NCBI RefSeq assembly: GCF_014641715.1
Contig: NZ_BMIG01000006.1
Coordinates: forward strand, 124,001-188,000
Source: Polaromonas eurypsychrophila
Lineage (GTDB): Bacteria > Pseudomonadota > Gammaproteobacteria > Burkholderiales > Burkholderiaceae_C
DNA: 64,000 bases
Direction of reading: 5' to 3'
In this document: positions 44,524-54,328 of the stretch, piece after piece
Layout of the letters: each line of letters opens with the position of its first letter
Numbering within the stretch: the first letter of the stretch is position 1
Notes under the pieces: generated by a model
What the model saw: only the letters and a program-made list of their open reading frames with translations
What the model was told of the DNA's origin: nothing
Databases searched by the model: none
Position numbers and translations under genes: made by a program

Positions 44524-45060
44524 TCAGGACTTCGAGAACGCGTTGCCGAGTGCAAACACCGAATTGGGTGCATTGACCCGCATCGGCTTGGCTACCGGCG
44601 AGGTGAAGATGGCTTTCTTCACCATCGGGGTGTTCTCCACCACCACACCTTTGGCCAATTGTTCGTCCACCAGCTTTTGCAGGGACACGGAGTCAAGAAA
44701 CTCCACCATGCGACTGTTCAGCGAAGCCCACAACTCGTGCGTCATGCAGCGGCCGCCTTCACCGAGACAGTTTTCCTTGCCGCCACACTGGGTGGAATCA
44801 ATGGGCTCGTCCACCGAGACGATGATGTCAGCCACGGTGATCTCGGCAGCCTTGCGGCCCAGCGTATAACCGCCGCCAGGGCCACGGGTGGATTCCACCA
44901 GCTCATGGCGGCGCAACTTGCCGAACAGTTGCTCGAGGTAAGACAGCGAAATCTGCTGGCGCTGACTGATCGCAGCCAGGGTAACGGGACCGTTGTTCTG
45001 GCGCAGGGCCAAGTCAATCATTGCAGTGACCGCAAAGCGGCCTTTGGTCGTGAGGCGCAT
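44524..45060 (-). CDS. iscR: Rrf2-family Fe-S regulator IscR
   Basis: IscR represses the isc operon when it carries a [2Fe-2S] cluster. The winged-helix domain has MRLTTKGRFAVTAMIDLA and TRGPGGGYTLGRKAAEI, and the cluster ligands are Cys92, Cys98, Cys105 and the following His108. The spacing before the last Cys is one longer than in E. coli. The ATG at 45060 has AAGGAG upstream; it gives 178 residues. Confidence 0.94.
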   Translation of the reverse strand: MRLTTKGRFAVTAMIDLALRQNNGPVTLAAISQRQQISLSYLEQLFGKLRRHELVESTRGPGGGYTLGRKAAEITVADIIVSVDEPIDSTQCGGKENCLGEGGRCMTHELWASLNSRMVEFLDSVSLQKLVDEQLAKGVVVENTPMVKKAIFTSPVAKPMRVNAPNSVFALGNAFSKS

Positions 45061-45192
45061 TTTCAAGCTCCTTAAAAAGTTGGCTTGACTGTCGTTTGGC
45101 TCACCTTGCAAGGCTTGTGACCTTGCAAGGAACTTTTCTCCACCCACCCCGGCCAATTGGCCTTTTCAGCTCGGGACTTTGTTGTTTTGTTT

Positions 45193-45219
45193 GTTGTTGA
45201 CTAATTTCGTCAAGTATAC
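45193..45219 (-). promoter_or_regulatory. isc promoter with overlapping IscR type 1 operator
   Basis: On the minus strand, ATACTTGACGAAATTAGTC followed by AACAAC (45217-45193) matches the E. coli type 1 IscR consensus at 22 of 25 positions as I recall it. An extended -10, TGGTATACT, overlaps its upstream end, so cluster-loaded IscR could block polymerase. The rest of the 297-base gap up to uvrB holds no gene. Confidence 0.7.
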
Positions 45220-45357
45220 CACAGAGACGCCCCAAAGAGAGGCCATCGGTCCCTCTGTGGACCGGCAAAACCACCCGACACGTCATCTGTCCCTTTTTTT
45301 GGAGTACGGCGCAGCCCGGCAGTTCCCGAGAACCGGGAAAGGTTATTGCGGCAAGCC

Positions 45358-47466
45358 CTAAGCGGCGGCTGGTAGGGGTGGAATGTTGTCGGCTCCCGGC
45401 GCGCCGAAGGCCTGCGCTTTCAGAACATGCAACTGGTCGCGGACTTTCGCTGCTTTTTCGAATTCCAGGTTTTTGGCGTGTTCGATCATCAGTTTTTCCA
45501 GCCGCTTGATCTCGCGGGCGATGTCTTTCTCGCTCATGTCCTCGACCAGCGCTTTTTGCATCTCCAGCTTTTCCGCTTCCTTGCCGGATTTTTCGCTGTA
45601 GACGCCGTCGATCAGGTCTTTGATGCGCTTGACGATGCTGCGCGGCGTGATGCCGTGTTCGAGATTGAAGGCGATCTGCTTGTTGCGGCGGCGCTCGGTC
45701 TCGTCCATTGCCTTTTTCATCGAATCAGTGATGCGGTCGGCATACAGGATCGCCCTGCCGTTCAGGTTGCGGGCGGCCCGGCCTATGGTCTGGATCAGGC
45801 TCCGCTCAGCGCGCAGAAAACCTTCCTTGTCGGCATCGAGGATGGCCACTAGGCTGACCTCGGGAATGTCCAGGCCTTCGCGCAGCAAATTGATGCCCAC
45901 CAGCACGTCGAAGGCGCCCAAGCGCAAATCGCGCAGGATCTCCACGCGTTCCACTGTGTCCACGTCACTGTGCAGGTAACGCACTTTGACGCCGTTGTCG
46001 GTCAGGTAGTCGGTCAACTGCTCGGCCATGCGTTTGGTCAGGGTGGTGATCAGCACGCGTTCGTTCTTGTCGACCCGAATGCGGATCTCCTGCAGCACAT
46101 CGTCCACCTGGTGGGTGGCGGGTCGCACTTCAACCTCGGGATCAACCAGCCCGGTGGGCCGCACCACCTGCTCGACCACCTTGCCGGCATGCTGCTGCTC
46201 GTAAGCAGCGGGTGTCGCCGACACAAAAATCGCCTGGCGCATCTTGGCTTCAAACTCCTCGAACTTCAACGGCCGGTTGTCCAGCGCGCTCGGCAGGCGA
46301 AATCCGTATTCGACCAGCGTGGTTTTGCGCGAGCGGTCGCCGTTGTACATGGCGTTGAGCTGACCGATCATCACGTGGCTCTCGTCGAGAAACATGATCG
46401 CGTCCTTGGGCAGGTAGTCGCACAAAGTAGACGGCGGCGAGCCGGGCGGCGCTCCACTCAGGTGGCGGGTGTAGTTTTCGATGCCCTTGCAATGGCCAAT
46501 TTCACTGAGCATTTCCAGATCGAAGCGCGTGCGCTGCTCGATACGCTGGGCTTCGATTAGCTTGCCGTCGCCGATAAACTGTTTGACGCGCTCGGACAGC
46601 TCCAGCTTGATGGTTTCGACCGCGGCCATGACCTTGTCGCGCGGTGTAACGTAATGGCTTTTAGGGTAAACCACAAAACGCGGCACCTTTTGGCGGATGC
46701 GACCGGTCAGCGGGTCGAACAGCGAGAGTGTCTCGATCTCGTCGTCGAACAGCTCGATGCGAATTGCCAACTCGGAATGTTCGGCGGGAAACACGTCTAT
46801 CACATCGCCCCGCACACGGAAAGTGCCGCGCGAGAAGTCTTGGTCGTTGCGCGCGTACTGCATGCGGATCAGGCGCGAAATCACGTCGCGCTGGTTCATC
46901 TTGTCACCGGTGCGCGCGATGAAACGCATCTGCGTATAGTCCTCCGGCGCACCAATGCCGTAAATCGCGCTGACCGTCGCGACGATAATGGTGTCGCGCC
47001 GCTCCAGCACGCTTTTGGTCGCCGACAGCCGCATCTGTTCAATGTGTTCGTTGATCGCCGAATCTTTCTCAATGAACAGGTCGCGTTGCGGCACGTAGGC
47101 CTCGGGCTGGTAGTAGTCGTAATAACTGACGAAATACTCGACCGCGTTCTTCGGAAAAAACTCGCGAAACTCACTGTAGAGCTGCGCTGCCAGTGTCTTG
47201 TTGGGGGCAAAAACGATGGCCGGTCGGCCCAGACGGGCAATCACATTGGCCATGGTAAAGGTTTTGCCCGAACCCGTGACGCCCAGCAGGGTCTGGAACA
47301 CCTCGCCATCGTGGATGCCTTCGACCAGTTGCTCGATCGCCACCGGCTGATCACCGGCCGGCGGATACGGCATGAACAACTCAAATGGCGAGTCCGGAAA
47401 GCGCACAAACTCGCCTTCAACGGAGGCCGTACTCGACTCTGACATGACTTCAATCACTTCTGGCAT
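45358..47466 (-). CDS. uvrB: excinuclease ABC subunit B
   Basis: UvrB is the damage-verifying helicase of nucleotide excision repair. The 702-residue protein has the Walker [17 protein letters not shown], the beta-hairpin region [28 protein letters not shown], the [18 protein letters not shown] motif VI, and a C-terminal UVR domain ([23 protein letters not shown]). The ATG at 47466 is used; another is at 47445. Confidence 0.96.
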   Translation of the reverse strand: MPEVIEVMSESSTASVEGEFVRFPDSPFELFMPYPPAGDQPVAIEQLVEGIHDGEVFQTLLGVTGSGKTFTMANVIARLGRPAIVFAPNKTLAAQLYSEFREFFPKNAVEYFVSYYDYYQPEAYVPQRDLFIEKDSAINEHIEQMRLSATKSVLERRDTIIVATVSAIYGIGAPEDYTQMRFIARTGDKMNQRDVISRLIRMQYARNDQDFSRGTFRVRGDVIDVFPAEHSELAIRIELFDDEIETLSLFDPLTGRIRQKVPRFVVYPKSHYVTPRDKVMAAVETIKLELSERVKQFIGDGKLIEAQRIEQRTRFDLEMLSEIGHCKGIENYTRHLSGAPPGSPPSTLCDYLPKDAIMFLDESHVMIGQLNAMYNGDRSRKTTLVEYGFRLPSALDNRPLKFEEFEAKMRQAIFVSATPAAYEQQHAGKVVEQVVRPTGLVDPEVEVRPATHQVDDVLQEIRIRVDKNERVLITTLTKRMAEQLTDYLTDNGVKVRYLHSDVDTVERVEILRDLRLGAFDVLVGINLLREGLDIPEVSLVAILDADKEGFLRAERSLIQTIGRAARNLNGRAILYADRITDSMKKAMDETERRRNKQIAFNLEHGITPRSIVKRIKDLIDGVYSEKSGKEAEKLEMQKALVEDMSEKDIAREIKRLEKLMIEHAKNLEFEKAAKVRDQLHVLKAQAFGAPGADNIPPLPAAA

Positions 47467-47639
47467 AAAACCCCCAATTCTGGCCCGCTAAAATCTGGGG
47501 CAGCCAAACAGAATACGACATTTGGCAGGCGCGCGGAATCTTGAGGCCGACGATCTTCCGACTGTCTGCGTAACACCCGGTAAACCAGATGGCATGCCGG
47601 ATCGTTTAAAAACACAAACCACTCTTCCAGAGGATTTTC

Positions 47640-48836
47640 ATGTCGCTTTTCTCCGCCGTCGAAATGGCCCCCCGTGACCCTATATTGGGCCTGAACGAGC
47701 AATTCAATGCCGACACCAACCCGGCCAAGGTCAACCTCGGCGTGGGCGTGTATTACGACGACAAGGGCAAGCTGCCGTTGCTGCAATGTGTGCAGATTGC
47801 CGAAAAAGCCATGATGGAAGCGCCCAAGCCGCGCGGTTATCTGCCTATGGACGGCGTCGCTGCCTATGACGCAGCCGTCAAAACACTGGTGTTCGGCGCG
47901 GACAGCGAACCGGTCAAAAGCGGCCGAGTCGCCACAGCTCAGGGTATAGGCGGCACCGGCGGTCTGAAGATTGGCGCCGACTTCCTGAAGAAGCTCAGCC
48001 CCAACGCCAAAGTTCTGATCAGCGACCCGAGCTGGGAAAACCACCGCGCCTTGTTCGCCCAAGCGGGCTTCACGGTCGAAAGTTACCCGTATTACGACGC
48101 AGCCAAACGCGGTGTCAATTTCGACGGCATGCTGGCCGCGCTCAATACTGCGGCAGAAGGCACCATCGTCGTGTTACACGCCTGCTGCCACAACCCAACC
48201 GGTTACGACATCACCAGCACTCAGTGGGACCAGGTGATCGCTGCCGTCAAGGCCCGCAAACTCACTGCCTTCCTGGACATGGCCTACCAAGGCTTTGGCC
48301 ACGGCATTGTGGAAGACGGCGCAGTGATCGGCAAGTTTGTCGCTGCCGGCCTCAATTTCTTTGTCTCGACCTCGTTTTCCAAAAGCTTCAGCCTTTACGG
48401 CGAACGTGTCGGCGCCCTGTCGGTGCTGTGCGAAAGCAAGGAAGAAGCCGAGCGTGTGTTGTCGCAGATGAAGGTCGTGATCCGCACCAACTACAGCAAC
48501 CCGCAGATTCACGGCGCCACCGTGGTCGCCAACGTGCTCAACAACCCCGAGCTGCGCGCGCTCTGGGAAAAAGAGCTGGCCGAAATGCGTGTGCGCATCA
48601 AGGCCATGCGCCAGAAGCTGGTGGACGGCCTGAAAGCCGCCGGCGTCAAGGAAGACATGAGTTTCATCACGACCCAGATCGGCATGTTTAGCTACTCGGG
48701 CCTGAGCAAGGACCAGATGGTGCGCCTGCGCAATGAATTCGGCGTCTATGGCACCGACACCGGCCGCATGTGTGTCGCTGCGCTGAACAGCCAGAACATC
48801 AACCACGTCTGCGCGTCCATCGCCAAGGTTCTGTAA
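47640..48836 (+). CDS. aromatic amino acid / aspartate aminotransferase (class I PLP)
   Basis: The 398-residue enzyme is of the TyrB/AspC group, transferring amino groups between aspartate or aromatic amino acids and 2-oxoglutarate. Motifs are VNLGVGVYYDDKGKLPLL, HACCHNPTGYDI, DMAYQGFG, and the PLP Lys in STSFSKSFSLYGERVG. The conserved Arg is in RTNYSNPQIHGA. Which of the two specificities dominates is not clear from sequence. It is divergent from uvrB. Confidence 0.92.
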   Translation: MSLFSAVEMAPRDPILGLNEQFNADTNPAKVNLGVGVYYDDKGKLPLLQCVQIAEKAMMEAPKPRGYLPMDGVAAYDAAVKTLVFGADSEPVKSGRVATAQGIGGTGGLKIGADFLKKLSPNAKVLISDPSWENHRALFAQAGFTVESYPYYDAAKRGVNFDGMLAALNTAAEGTIVVLHACCHNPTGYDITSTQWDQVIAAVKARKLTAFLDMAYQGFGHGIVEDGAVIGKFVAAGLNFFVSTSFSKSFSLYGERVGALSVLCESKEEAERVLSQMKVVIRTNYSNPQIHGATVVANVLNNPELRALWEKELAEMRVRIKAMRQKLVDGLKAAGVKEDMSFITTQIGMFSYSGLSKDQMVRLRNEFGVYGTDTGRMCVAALNSQNINHVCASIAKVL

Positions 48837-48844
48837 CCCGGCCC

Positions 48845-49411
48845 ATGGTCGATGTGGCGCAGCGTTTTGTGCAGGACGCCCTGCGCAACCGCTGCAACCA
48901 GGTCTTGCTGAAACGCCTGCCTGAACTGAACTTGCCGGACACCTGGCTGGTCGGCGGCTGCCTGTTTCAGACCGTGTGGAACCTGCTGGGCGGCCAGCCG
49001 CCGGAGGCCGGTATCCGCGACTACGACATCTTCTACTTTGATGTCGACGACCTGTCCGAAGCCGCGGAAACCGCCGCGAATCTGCGCGCACTACAAATCT
49101 TCGGTGATCTGGGCGTGCAGCTCGAAGTCAAAAACCAGGCGCGGGTCCACACCTGGTACCCGGCGTACTTCGGCCGGCCCTGCCCGCCGCTGCAAAGTGC
49201 CTGTGGAGGCGTGGACCGGTTTCTGGTAGGCAGCACCAGCGTCGGTATGCAACAAACACAGGGACAGACAAGCGTATACGCGCCTTATGGCCTGGCTGAC
49301 CTGTACCAGGGCACCCTGCGCTGCAATCCCCGTGTCGACCACGGCGCCTTGTACAGCCAGAAAGCCCGCGACTACCAGGCGCGCTGGCCGTGGTTACAGC
49401 TTCGGGAATAA
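48845..49411 (+). CDS. nucleotidyltransferase-family protein (NTP_transf_6-like)
   Basis: The 188-residue protein has VGGCLFQTVWNLL and IRDYDIFYFDVDDLSE, the glycine motif and DxD-type metal site of this minor nucleotidyltransferase group, then the conserved Tyr/Gly/Leu-rich end YAPYGLADLYQGTLRCNP. The biological substrate is unknown. It starts eight bases after the aminotransferase and is likely co-transcribed. Confidence 0.8.
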   Translation: MVDVAQRFVQDALRNRCNQVLLKRLPELNLPDTWLVGGCLFQTVWNLLGGQPPEAGIRDYDIFYFDVDDLSEAAETAANLRALQIFGDLGVQLEVKNQARVHTWYPAYFGRPCPPLQSACGGVDRFLVGSTSVGMQQTQGQTSVYAPYGLADLYQGTLRCNPRVDHGALYSQKARDYQARWPWLQLRE

Positions 49412-49415
49412 GCAT

Positions 49416-49476
49416 CTAAAGTGGTCTGAGCCCATAGCCAGAAAGCTCAAGCAGCTATTAAATCAGGAGCAAATCT
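49416..49476 (-). repeat. dispersed TAGC repeat, copy 7 (intergenic)
   Basis: On the minus strand it reads TTGCTCCTGATTTAATAGCT, then GCTTGAGCTTTCTGGCTATG and GGCTCAGACCACTTTAG. It fills the gap between the nucleotidyltransferase gene and the lysR stop. Confidence 0.75.
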
Positions 49477-49479
49477 TGG

Positions 49480-50385
49480 CTAGACCAGTGTCTCGCCGCA
49501 CATGTGCTCACCCAGAAAATCCAGAAAACTGCGCACCGCCGGCACCTGGCCGCGACGCGATGTAAACACGGCATGCGCCACCCCGGCGCGCAAGGCCCAG
49601 CCCGGCAGCACCGGCACCAGCAATTGCGCCTGCTGCTCGGCCGCACTCATCGACTCCGGCAAAAAACTCATACCGGTGCCGGCCAGTACCGCCAGCTTCA
49701 GGGTCTGCAAATCGTCCGCGACATAACGCGGCTGGTGCTGCAGCACAAACTCCCTGCCGTCGGGGCCCAGCAGCGTCCAGGAGGAGCGACCGTCGGTCCA
49801 GGACATGGCAACCGTGTCGAGCAGGTAGAGGTCTTCCGGCTTGTCAGGCACGCCCTGGCGGCGCAACAGGTCCGGGCTGGCGAGCAAACGGCCGGCGCTG
49901 GGGCCGAGATTCTTGATGATAAGGCTGCCGCTGTCCTCAAGCGTGGGGCGTACACGCAGCGCGATGTCCATGCCTTCTTCCACCAGATCCACAATCCGGT
50001 TGGTGACCCGCATGTCGACCTTGACCTGCGGGTACAGCGCCATGAAACGCGGCACCAGGTAACCCAGCGTGCTTTGCGCCAGCGTGACCGGGCAACTGAT
50101 GCGCAGGGTGCCGCGCGGCTCGACCTGCAGTTGCGCCACCGCCTCGTCGGCAGCCTGGGCCTCGTCGCGCATCGCGCTGCAGTGGCGCAGGTAAATCTCA
50201 CCGACCTCGGTCAGCGACAACTTGCGGGTGGTGCGTTGCAGCAGCCGCGCGCCCAGGCGAGCCTCAAGCTCGGCCACGCGCCGCGACAGCCGTGATTTGG
50301 GCAGGCCCAGGGCGCGACCGGCGGCGGCAAAACCGCCCCGCTCCACCACTTCGGCGAAATACAACATGTCATTCAAATCCTGCAT
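49480..50385 (-). CDS. LysR-family transcriptional regulator
   Basis: The 301-residue protein has an N-terminal winged helix (LNDMLYFAEVVERGGFAAAGRALGLPKSRLSRRVAELEARLG type, residues 4-45) and a two-lobed effector domain starting near residue 92. It is divergent from the azoreductase gene with a palindrome between them, so it probably controls that gene. The effector is unknown, but relatives near azoR respond to quinones or similar compounds. Confidence 0.9.
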   Translation of the reverse strand: MQDLNDMLYFAEVVERGGFAAAGRALGLPKSRLSRRVAELEARLGARLLQRTTRKLSLTEVGEIYLRHCSAMRDEAQAADEAVAQLQVEPRGTLRISCPVTLAQSTLGYLVPRFMALYPQVKVDMRVTNRIVDLVEEGMDIALRVRPTLEDSGSLIIKNLGPSAGRLLASPDLLRRQGVPDKPEDLYLLDTVAMSWTDGRSSWTLLGPDGREFVLQHQPRYVADDLQTLKLAVLAGTGMSFLPESMSAAEQQAQLLVPVLPGWALRAGVAHAVFTSRRGQVPAVRSFLDFLGEHMCGETLV

Positions 50386-50396
50386 GATTCGTCTCT

Positions 50397-50418
50397 ATTG
50401 TCCTGTTGATAGAACAAT
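50397..50418. promoter_or_regulatory. candidate LysR-type operator
   Basis: ATTGTCCT and AGAACAAT form a 7-of-8 inverted repeat around a six-base centre in the lysR-azoR divergent gap. It has the T-N11-A form typical of LysR sites. Confidence 0.55.
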
Positions 50419-50533
50419 GTATCGCGATTTTTCCGACTTATCAACCAATCGACTCACCAACACAATCTATCCACGGTTGAGATCAGAGTGAACTCGACCA
50501 ACAACCCGAACGACTGTTTCAAGGAATCAAATC

Positions 50534-51184
50534 ATGAGCAAGCTTCTTCACATCGATTCCAGCATCCTCGGCGGCAACTCGGTCTCGCGCCAGCTCACGG
50601 CCCAGATCGTGGCCTCCTGGCGCGCCAGCCATCCCGCAACCGAGGTCAGCTACCTGGACCTGGCCGCAGACGCGCCCAGCCACCTGTCGGCCAACTCCCT
50701 GGGATTTCGCCTGCCCGCCGGCAGCGCGCTCAGCGAGGTGCAGCAGCGTGAAAACGCCGTGTCTGAAGCGCTGGTCACACAGTTTCTGGCCGCCGATGTG
50801 ATCGTGGTCGGTGCGCCGCTGTACAACTTCAGCATTCCGAGCCAGCTCAAGGCCTGGATCGACCGCGTGGCGCAAGTCGGCCGCACCTTCTCGTACACCG
50901 ACAAGGGACCGGTCGGCCTGGCCGGCGGCAAGACCGTGATCGTGGCGTCTTCGCGCGGCGGGATGTATTCGACCAGCGAGGCCGGCAATGCCACCGAACA
51001 CCAGGAAAGTTACCTCAAGGTGGTGTTCGGTTTCTTCGGCATCACCGACCTGCGTTTTGTTCGCGCCGAAGGCCTGGCCATGGGTGAGGCTGCCAAAACA
51101 AGTGCGCTGGCCGCTGCCGAGCTGGAGATTAAAGCCGTTGCCACGCCGGCTGCCAACCAGCCTGAAGCCGCGCTGGCCGCATAA
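50534..51184 (+). CDS. azoR: FMN-dependent NADH-azoreductase
   Basis: The 216-residue flavodoxin-fold enzyme reduces azo compounds and quinones with NADH. Family sequence is [19 protein letters not shown] (FMN phosphate loop), [19 protein letters not shown] and [11 protein letters not shown], then [23 protein letters not shown] precedes the ATG. The adjacent LysR gene is the likely regulator. Confidence 0.92.
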   Translation: MSKLLHIDSSILGGNSVSRQLTAQIVASWRASHPATEVSYLDLAADAPSHLSANSLGFRLPAGSALSEVQQRENAVSEALVTQFLAADVIVVGAPLYNFSIPSQLKAWIDRVAQVGRTFSYTDKGPVGLAGGKTVIVASSRGGMYSTSEAGNATEHQESYLKVVFGFFGITDLRFVRAEGLAMGEAAKTSALAAAELEIKAVATPAANQPEAALAA

Positions 51185-51195
51185 GGCGTTGGGTT

Positions 51196-52434
51196 CTACG
51201 CGCCCGCGGCCTTGCGTCGCGCCGCGCGCTGGAACAACACCGTCGCGCCCCAAAGCAGCACGCCTATGCTCAGCAAGGCAGCGGCAATGGTGTACTGCAC
51301 CGGGTCGCGGCCGGTCCAGGGGCCAAGCAGGAGGACGCAGCACAGGGCCGCAACCACTGGCAACACCACGGATGTGCGAAAGTGCCTGTGGTCGACTTTT
51401 TCCCTTCGCAGCACCAGCACCGCGATGTTGACCACTGTGAACACGGCCAGCAGCAGCAGCGCGGTGGTGCCACCCAGGGCCGGTATCTCGCCGACAAAAG
51501 TGATCAGGCCAAAGGCCAGCAAGGTCGTGAAGCCGATCGCGACATAAGGTGTGCGGCGCGCTGCATGCACCTTGCCCAGCAGCGGCGGAAACACACCTTC
51601 GTGGCTCATGCCGTAGACCAGACGTCTGGCCATCAGCATTTTCATCAGCGCGCTGTTGGCCGCCGCAAACATGGTGATGAAGCCAAACAGCTCGACTGGA
51701 AAGCCCGGCGCGCCGGCCTGCACCACCTGCAGCAGCGGGGTTTCGCCTTCGGCCAGTTTCTCGGGCGGCACCAGCGAGGTGCCGGCAATCACCGACCAGA
51801 AAGCGCTGCCGCCGTCCATCGTCGTCTTGAACTCCATCACCCGGCCGACATCACCTTGCCCCGTGCCTATGGCCCAGAAACCGATACAGATGATGATCAG
51901 CAAACCGGTCAACTCGACACGGGGCAGCAGCACATTGGCCTTGACACTTTCCCCAACACCGCGCAGGGTCACCGCCGCCACCATTGCCATGAAGACCAGG
52001 CCCACGGCCGTGACGCCAAAGCCTGCGCCCAGGTCCAGCCCGAAGGCACCCGACAGCTTGGCCGCAAAGGCACGCGATGCGGTGGACGCCGAGGTGATGG
52101 CCGAACACATTACCGTGAACGCGACGAGGAAAGTGATGAAATGCACGCCGAAAACCTCGTGCGCATACAGTGCTGCGCCGGCCGGGCGTAGGTACATGGT
52201 CACCAGCTCCGGATAGCTGAAGGCAGTGACCAGCGCCACCGCAAACGCCAGCAGAAACGGTAGCCAGACCACGCCGCCCACCTGTTTGGCGACCTAACCG
52301 GTGAGGGCGTAAATGCCAGTGCCCAGGATGTCGCGACGATGAACAGCAGCAACAGCCAGGGGCCCCATCACGCGGTGCAGTGAAGGTTCGGCCGCTGTGC
52401 CGGCTTACGATGGGGTGTTGTCGGCGCCGGCCAT
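51196..52434 (-). pseudogene. amino acid permease (APC family), degenerate
   Basis: From 52281 down, 361 residues read as an APC-superfamily permease with about ten membrane segments (VVWLPFLLAFAVALVTAFSY onward). The missing N-terminus is upstream but broken. An ATG at 52434 reads MAGADNTPS then a TAA. The same frame resumes as LHRVMG; an extra base then shifts to GPWLLLLFIV, and a lost base shifts back to DILGTGIYALTG, which meets a TAG before VAKQVGG. Two stops and two frameshifts remove the first membrane helix and substrate motif. Sequencing error is unlikely to give all four. Substrate unknown. Confidence 0.8.
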
Positions 52435-52436
52435 GG

Positions 52437-52988
52437 TCAGGCCTGGTTTTGTTTTACCCAGGCCACGTAGGCGTCGACCCAGGACTGCAGGAATTTTTTG
52501 CTGGCTTCGCCAATGTTGCCGGCCTCGTCGTACAGGCCTTCCTTGTTGTGAATGAAGGCCTCTGGCTGGCCCAGAGTCGGCATGTTCAGGTAGGCCAGGA
52601 TGTTTCGCAGGTGCTGCTGCGCCAGTGCGGTACCAACGGGGCCGACCGAGGCGCCGATCACAGCGGCAGGCTTGCCGTTCCAGACACTTTCGCCATAGGG
52701 GCGCGACGCGTGATCGATGGCGTTTTTCAGCACGCCGGGGATGGATCGGTTGTACTCTGGCGTGAAAAACAGCACGCCCTGCGCAGCTGTGATCTCGCCT
52801 TTCAGGCGCGTCACTGAGGCCGCCGGGCTGGCGTCGTCTTCCTGGTTGTACAGCGGCAGGTCGTCAATGCGTACCTGGGTAAAGCTGAACTCCGTCGGGA
52901 ACAGCTTTTCAAGCGCCTTGGCGAGTTTGCGGTTGAAGGAATCCTTGCGAATGCTGCCGACGACAACGGCGATGGTGTATTGGGTCAT
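52437..52988 (-). CDS. NADPH-dependent FMN reductase / quinone reductase
   Basis: The 183-residue flavodoxin-like protein has VVVGSIRKDSFNRKLAKAL (FMN phosphate site) and FFTPEYNRSIPGVLKNAIDH, as in chromate/quinone reductases (ChrR/YieF group). The ATG at 52988 has AGGAG at an ideal distance. It faces the HAD gene across a 148-base divergent gap. It may protect against redox-cycling compounds, like the nearby azoR. Confidence 0.9.
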   Translation of the reverse strand: MTQYTIAVVVGSIRKDSFNRKLAKALEKLFPTEFSFTQVRIDDLPLYNQEDDASPAASVTRLKGEITAAQGVLFFTPEYNRSIPGVLKNAIDHASRPYGESVWNGKPAAVIGASVGPVGTALAQQHLRNILAYLNMPTLGQPEAFIHNKEGLYDEAGNIGEASKKFLQSWVDAYVAWVKQNQA

Positions 52989-53136
52989 GGGTTCTCCTGA
53001 ATGGGAAAAATCTAAAAACGACAGGCTCATTATGCAAAGCAGCCGGCCCCCTTTGTCCCTCACCAGTCTGCCGCATCCGATGTAGTATTTATTCCCTTCT
53101 TTTCCCGCCATTTCCCGGCGCTTACAAAGGCTTTCC

Positions 53137-53802
53137 ATGAATCAGGAACTCACACACCCGGAACAGGTACCCGCGGTAAAGGCCCTGCTGTTCGACCTGG
53201 GCGGTGTACTGATCGACATTGACTTCGGGCGCGCCTTCGAACACTGGCGATGCCTCTCGGCGCTGCCGCTGGAAGGCATCCGGGCCGCCTTTCGCTTCGA
53301 CGACGCCTATGAAAAACACGAACGCGGCGAGATCGGCGCCACCGAGTACTTCGCACACCTGATCAATAAACTTCAGCTGCGGGACGATCCCGAAGGTATT
53401 GCCCAGGGCTGGAACGCCATCTTCACCGGACAGATCACCGAAACCCTCGCGCTGGTAAATGCCGCACGTACCTCCCTGCCCTGTTATGCATTCAGCAACT
53501 CCAACGCCGTGCACCAGGCGGCCTGGTCGCGTATGTACCCGGCAGTGGTGCAGGCCTTTGACCGGATTTTTGTGTCGTCCGACATCGGTTTTCGCAAGCC
53601 CGAGCGGCGGGCCTTTGAACACATCGCCCGTGAGATCAACACCCCTCCCGGCGCGATTCTGTTTTTTGATGACCTGGTCGACAACGTGACCGGCGCGCGT
53701 GCTGCAGGACTGCAAGCCGTGTTTGTGCGCAGCCCGGCCGATGTACGTGTGGCGCTGGCGGCGCTCGGCTGCATGCTTCCGCTGCCAACGGCATCACCCT
53801 AG
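53137..53802 (+). CDS. HAD-superfamily hydrolase (subfamily IA)
   Basis: The 221-residue protein has the nucleophile motif LLFDLGGVLIDIDFGRA (Asp20), motif II YAFSNSNAVH, the Lys motif GFRKPERRAF and the acidic motif FFDDLVDNVTGARAAG. The second Asp of the usual DxD is a Gly, as in the FDLGGV subgroup (YihX-like phosphatases of sugar phosphates). Substrate is not known. Confidence 0.88.
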   Translation: MNQELTHPEQVPAVKALLFDLGGVLIDIDFGRAFEHWRCLSALPLEGIRAAFRFDDAYEKHERGEIGATEYFAHLINKLQLRDDPEGIAQGWNAIFTGQITETLALVNAARTSLPCYAFSNSNAVHQAAWSRMYPAVVQAFDRIFVSSDIGFRKPERRAFEHIAREINTPPGAILFFDDLVDNVTGARAAGLQAVFVRSPADVRVALAALGCMLPLPTASP

Positions 53803-53827
53803 CCATCGCCCTGCCCGAAGTGCTGCA

Positions 53828-54136
53828 TCAAAGGCCGTCGGGCTGCTTGCCCGGACGACCGGCCGACGCGGCAATCTCCGCCCAGGATTTGCCATCGGCC
53901 CTGAGCTGCTCCACCGACGGCCCGGTCGTGTTTCCATACTCCGCCAGGCTCCTGGCCTCGATGACGGCCAATGCTGCCGGGGGCGTCATGTCGCGGTAAA
54001 CCTGCTTGAGCCGGTCGCGCTCGCCTGCCGCCCAACGCGCGACCTGCTCCTGCGCCACGCCGGCGCCAAGCATGCCCGATACCTGCACACCGAGTTCTGC
54101 CACCGCGCGCTCGTACGCCAAACGTAAATCTGCCAT
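53828..54136 (-). CDS. conserved hypothetical protein, 102 residues
   Basis: A small, mostly helical soluble protein. The sequence YRDMTPPAALAVIEARSLAEYG followed by GKSWAEIAASAGRPG resembles small uncharacterised Burkholderiales proteins as I recall them. There is no known motif. It converges on the HAD gene. Confidence 0.65.
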   Translation of the reverse strand: MADLRLAYERAVAELGVQVSGMLGAGVAQEQVARWAAGERDRLKQVYRDMTPPAALAVIEARSLAEYGNTTGPSVEQLRADGKSWAEIAASAGRPGKQPDGL

Positions 54137-54328
54137 GGCCTGAATTTAGCCGTTTCGTGCAGCACCAGCGATACGGCTTACACGGCGGACCCTCCGCTGG
54201 TGCTGGGCCCAGAACATTTTTAGGGAGTCTGCCAGGTCCACGATGTCCGGCAGCGCCGCACCCGGCCCTTCAAGCTCATGCGGTTTCGGCTGGCAGACAC
54301 AGTGCTGTTACAGGGCTACAAACAGGGC

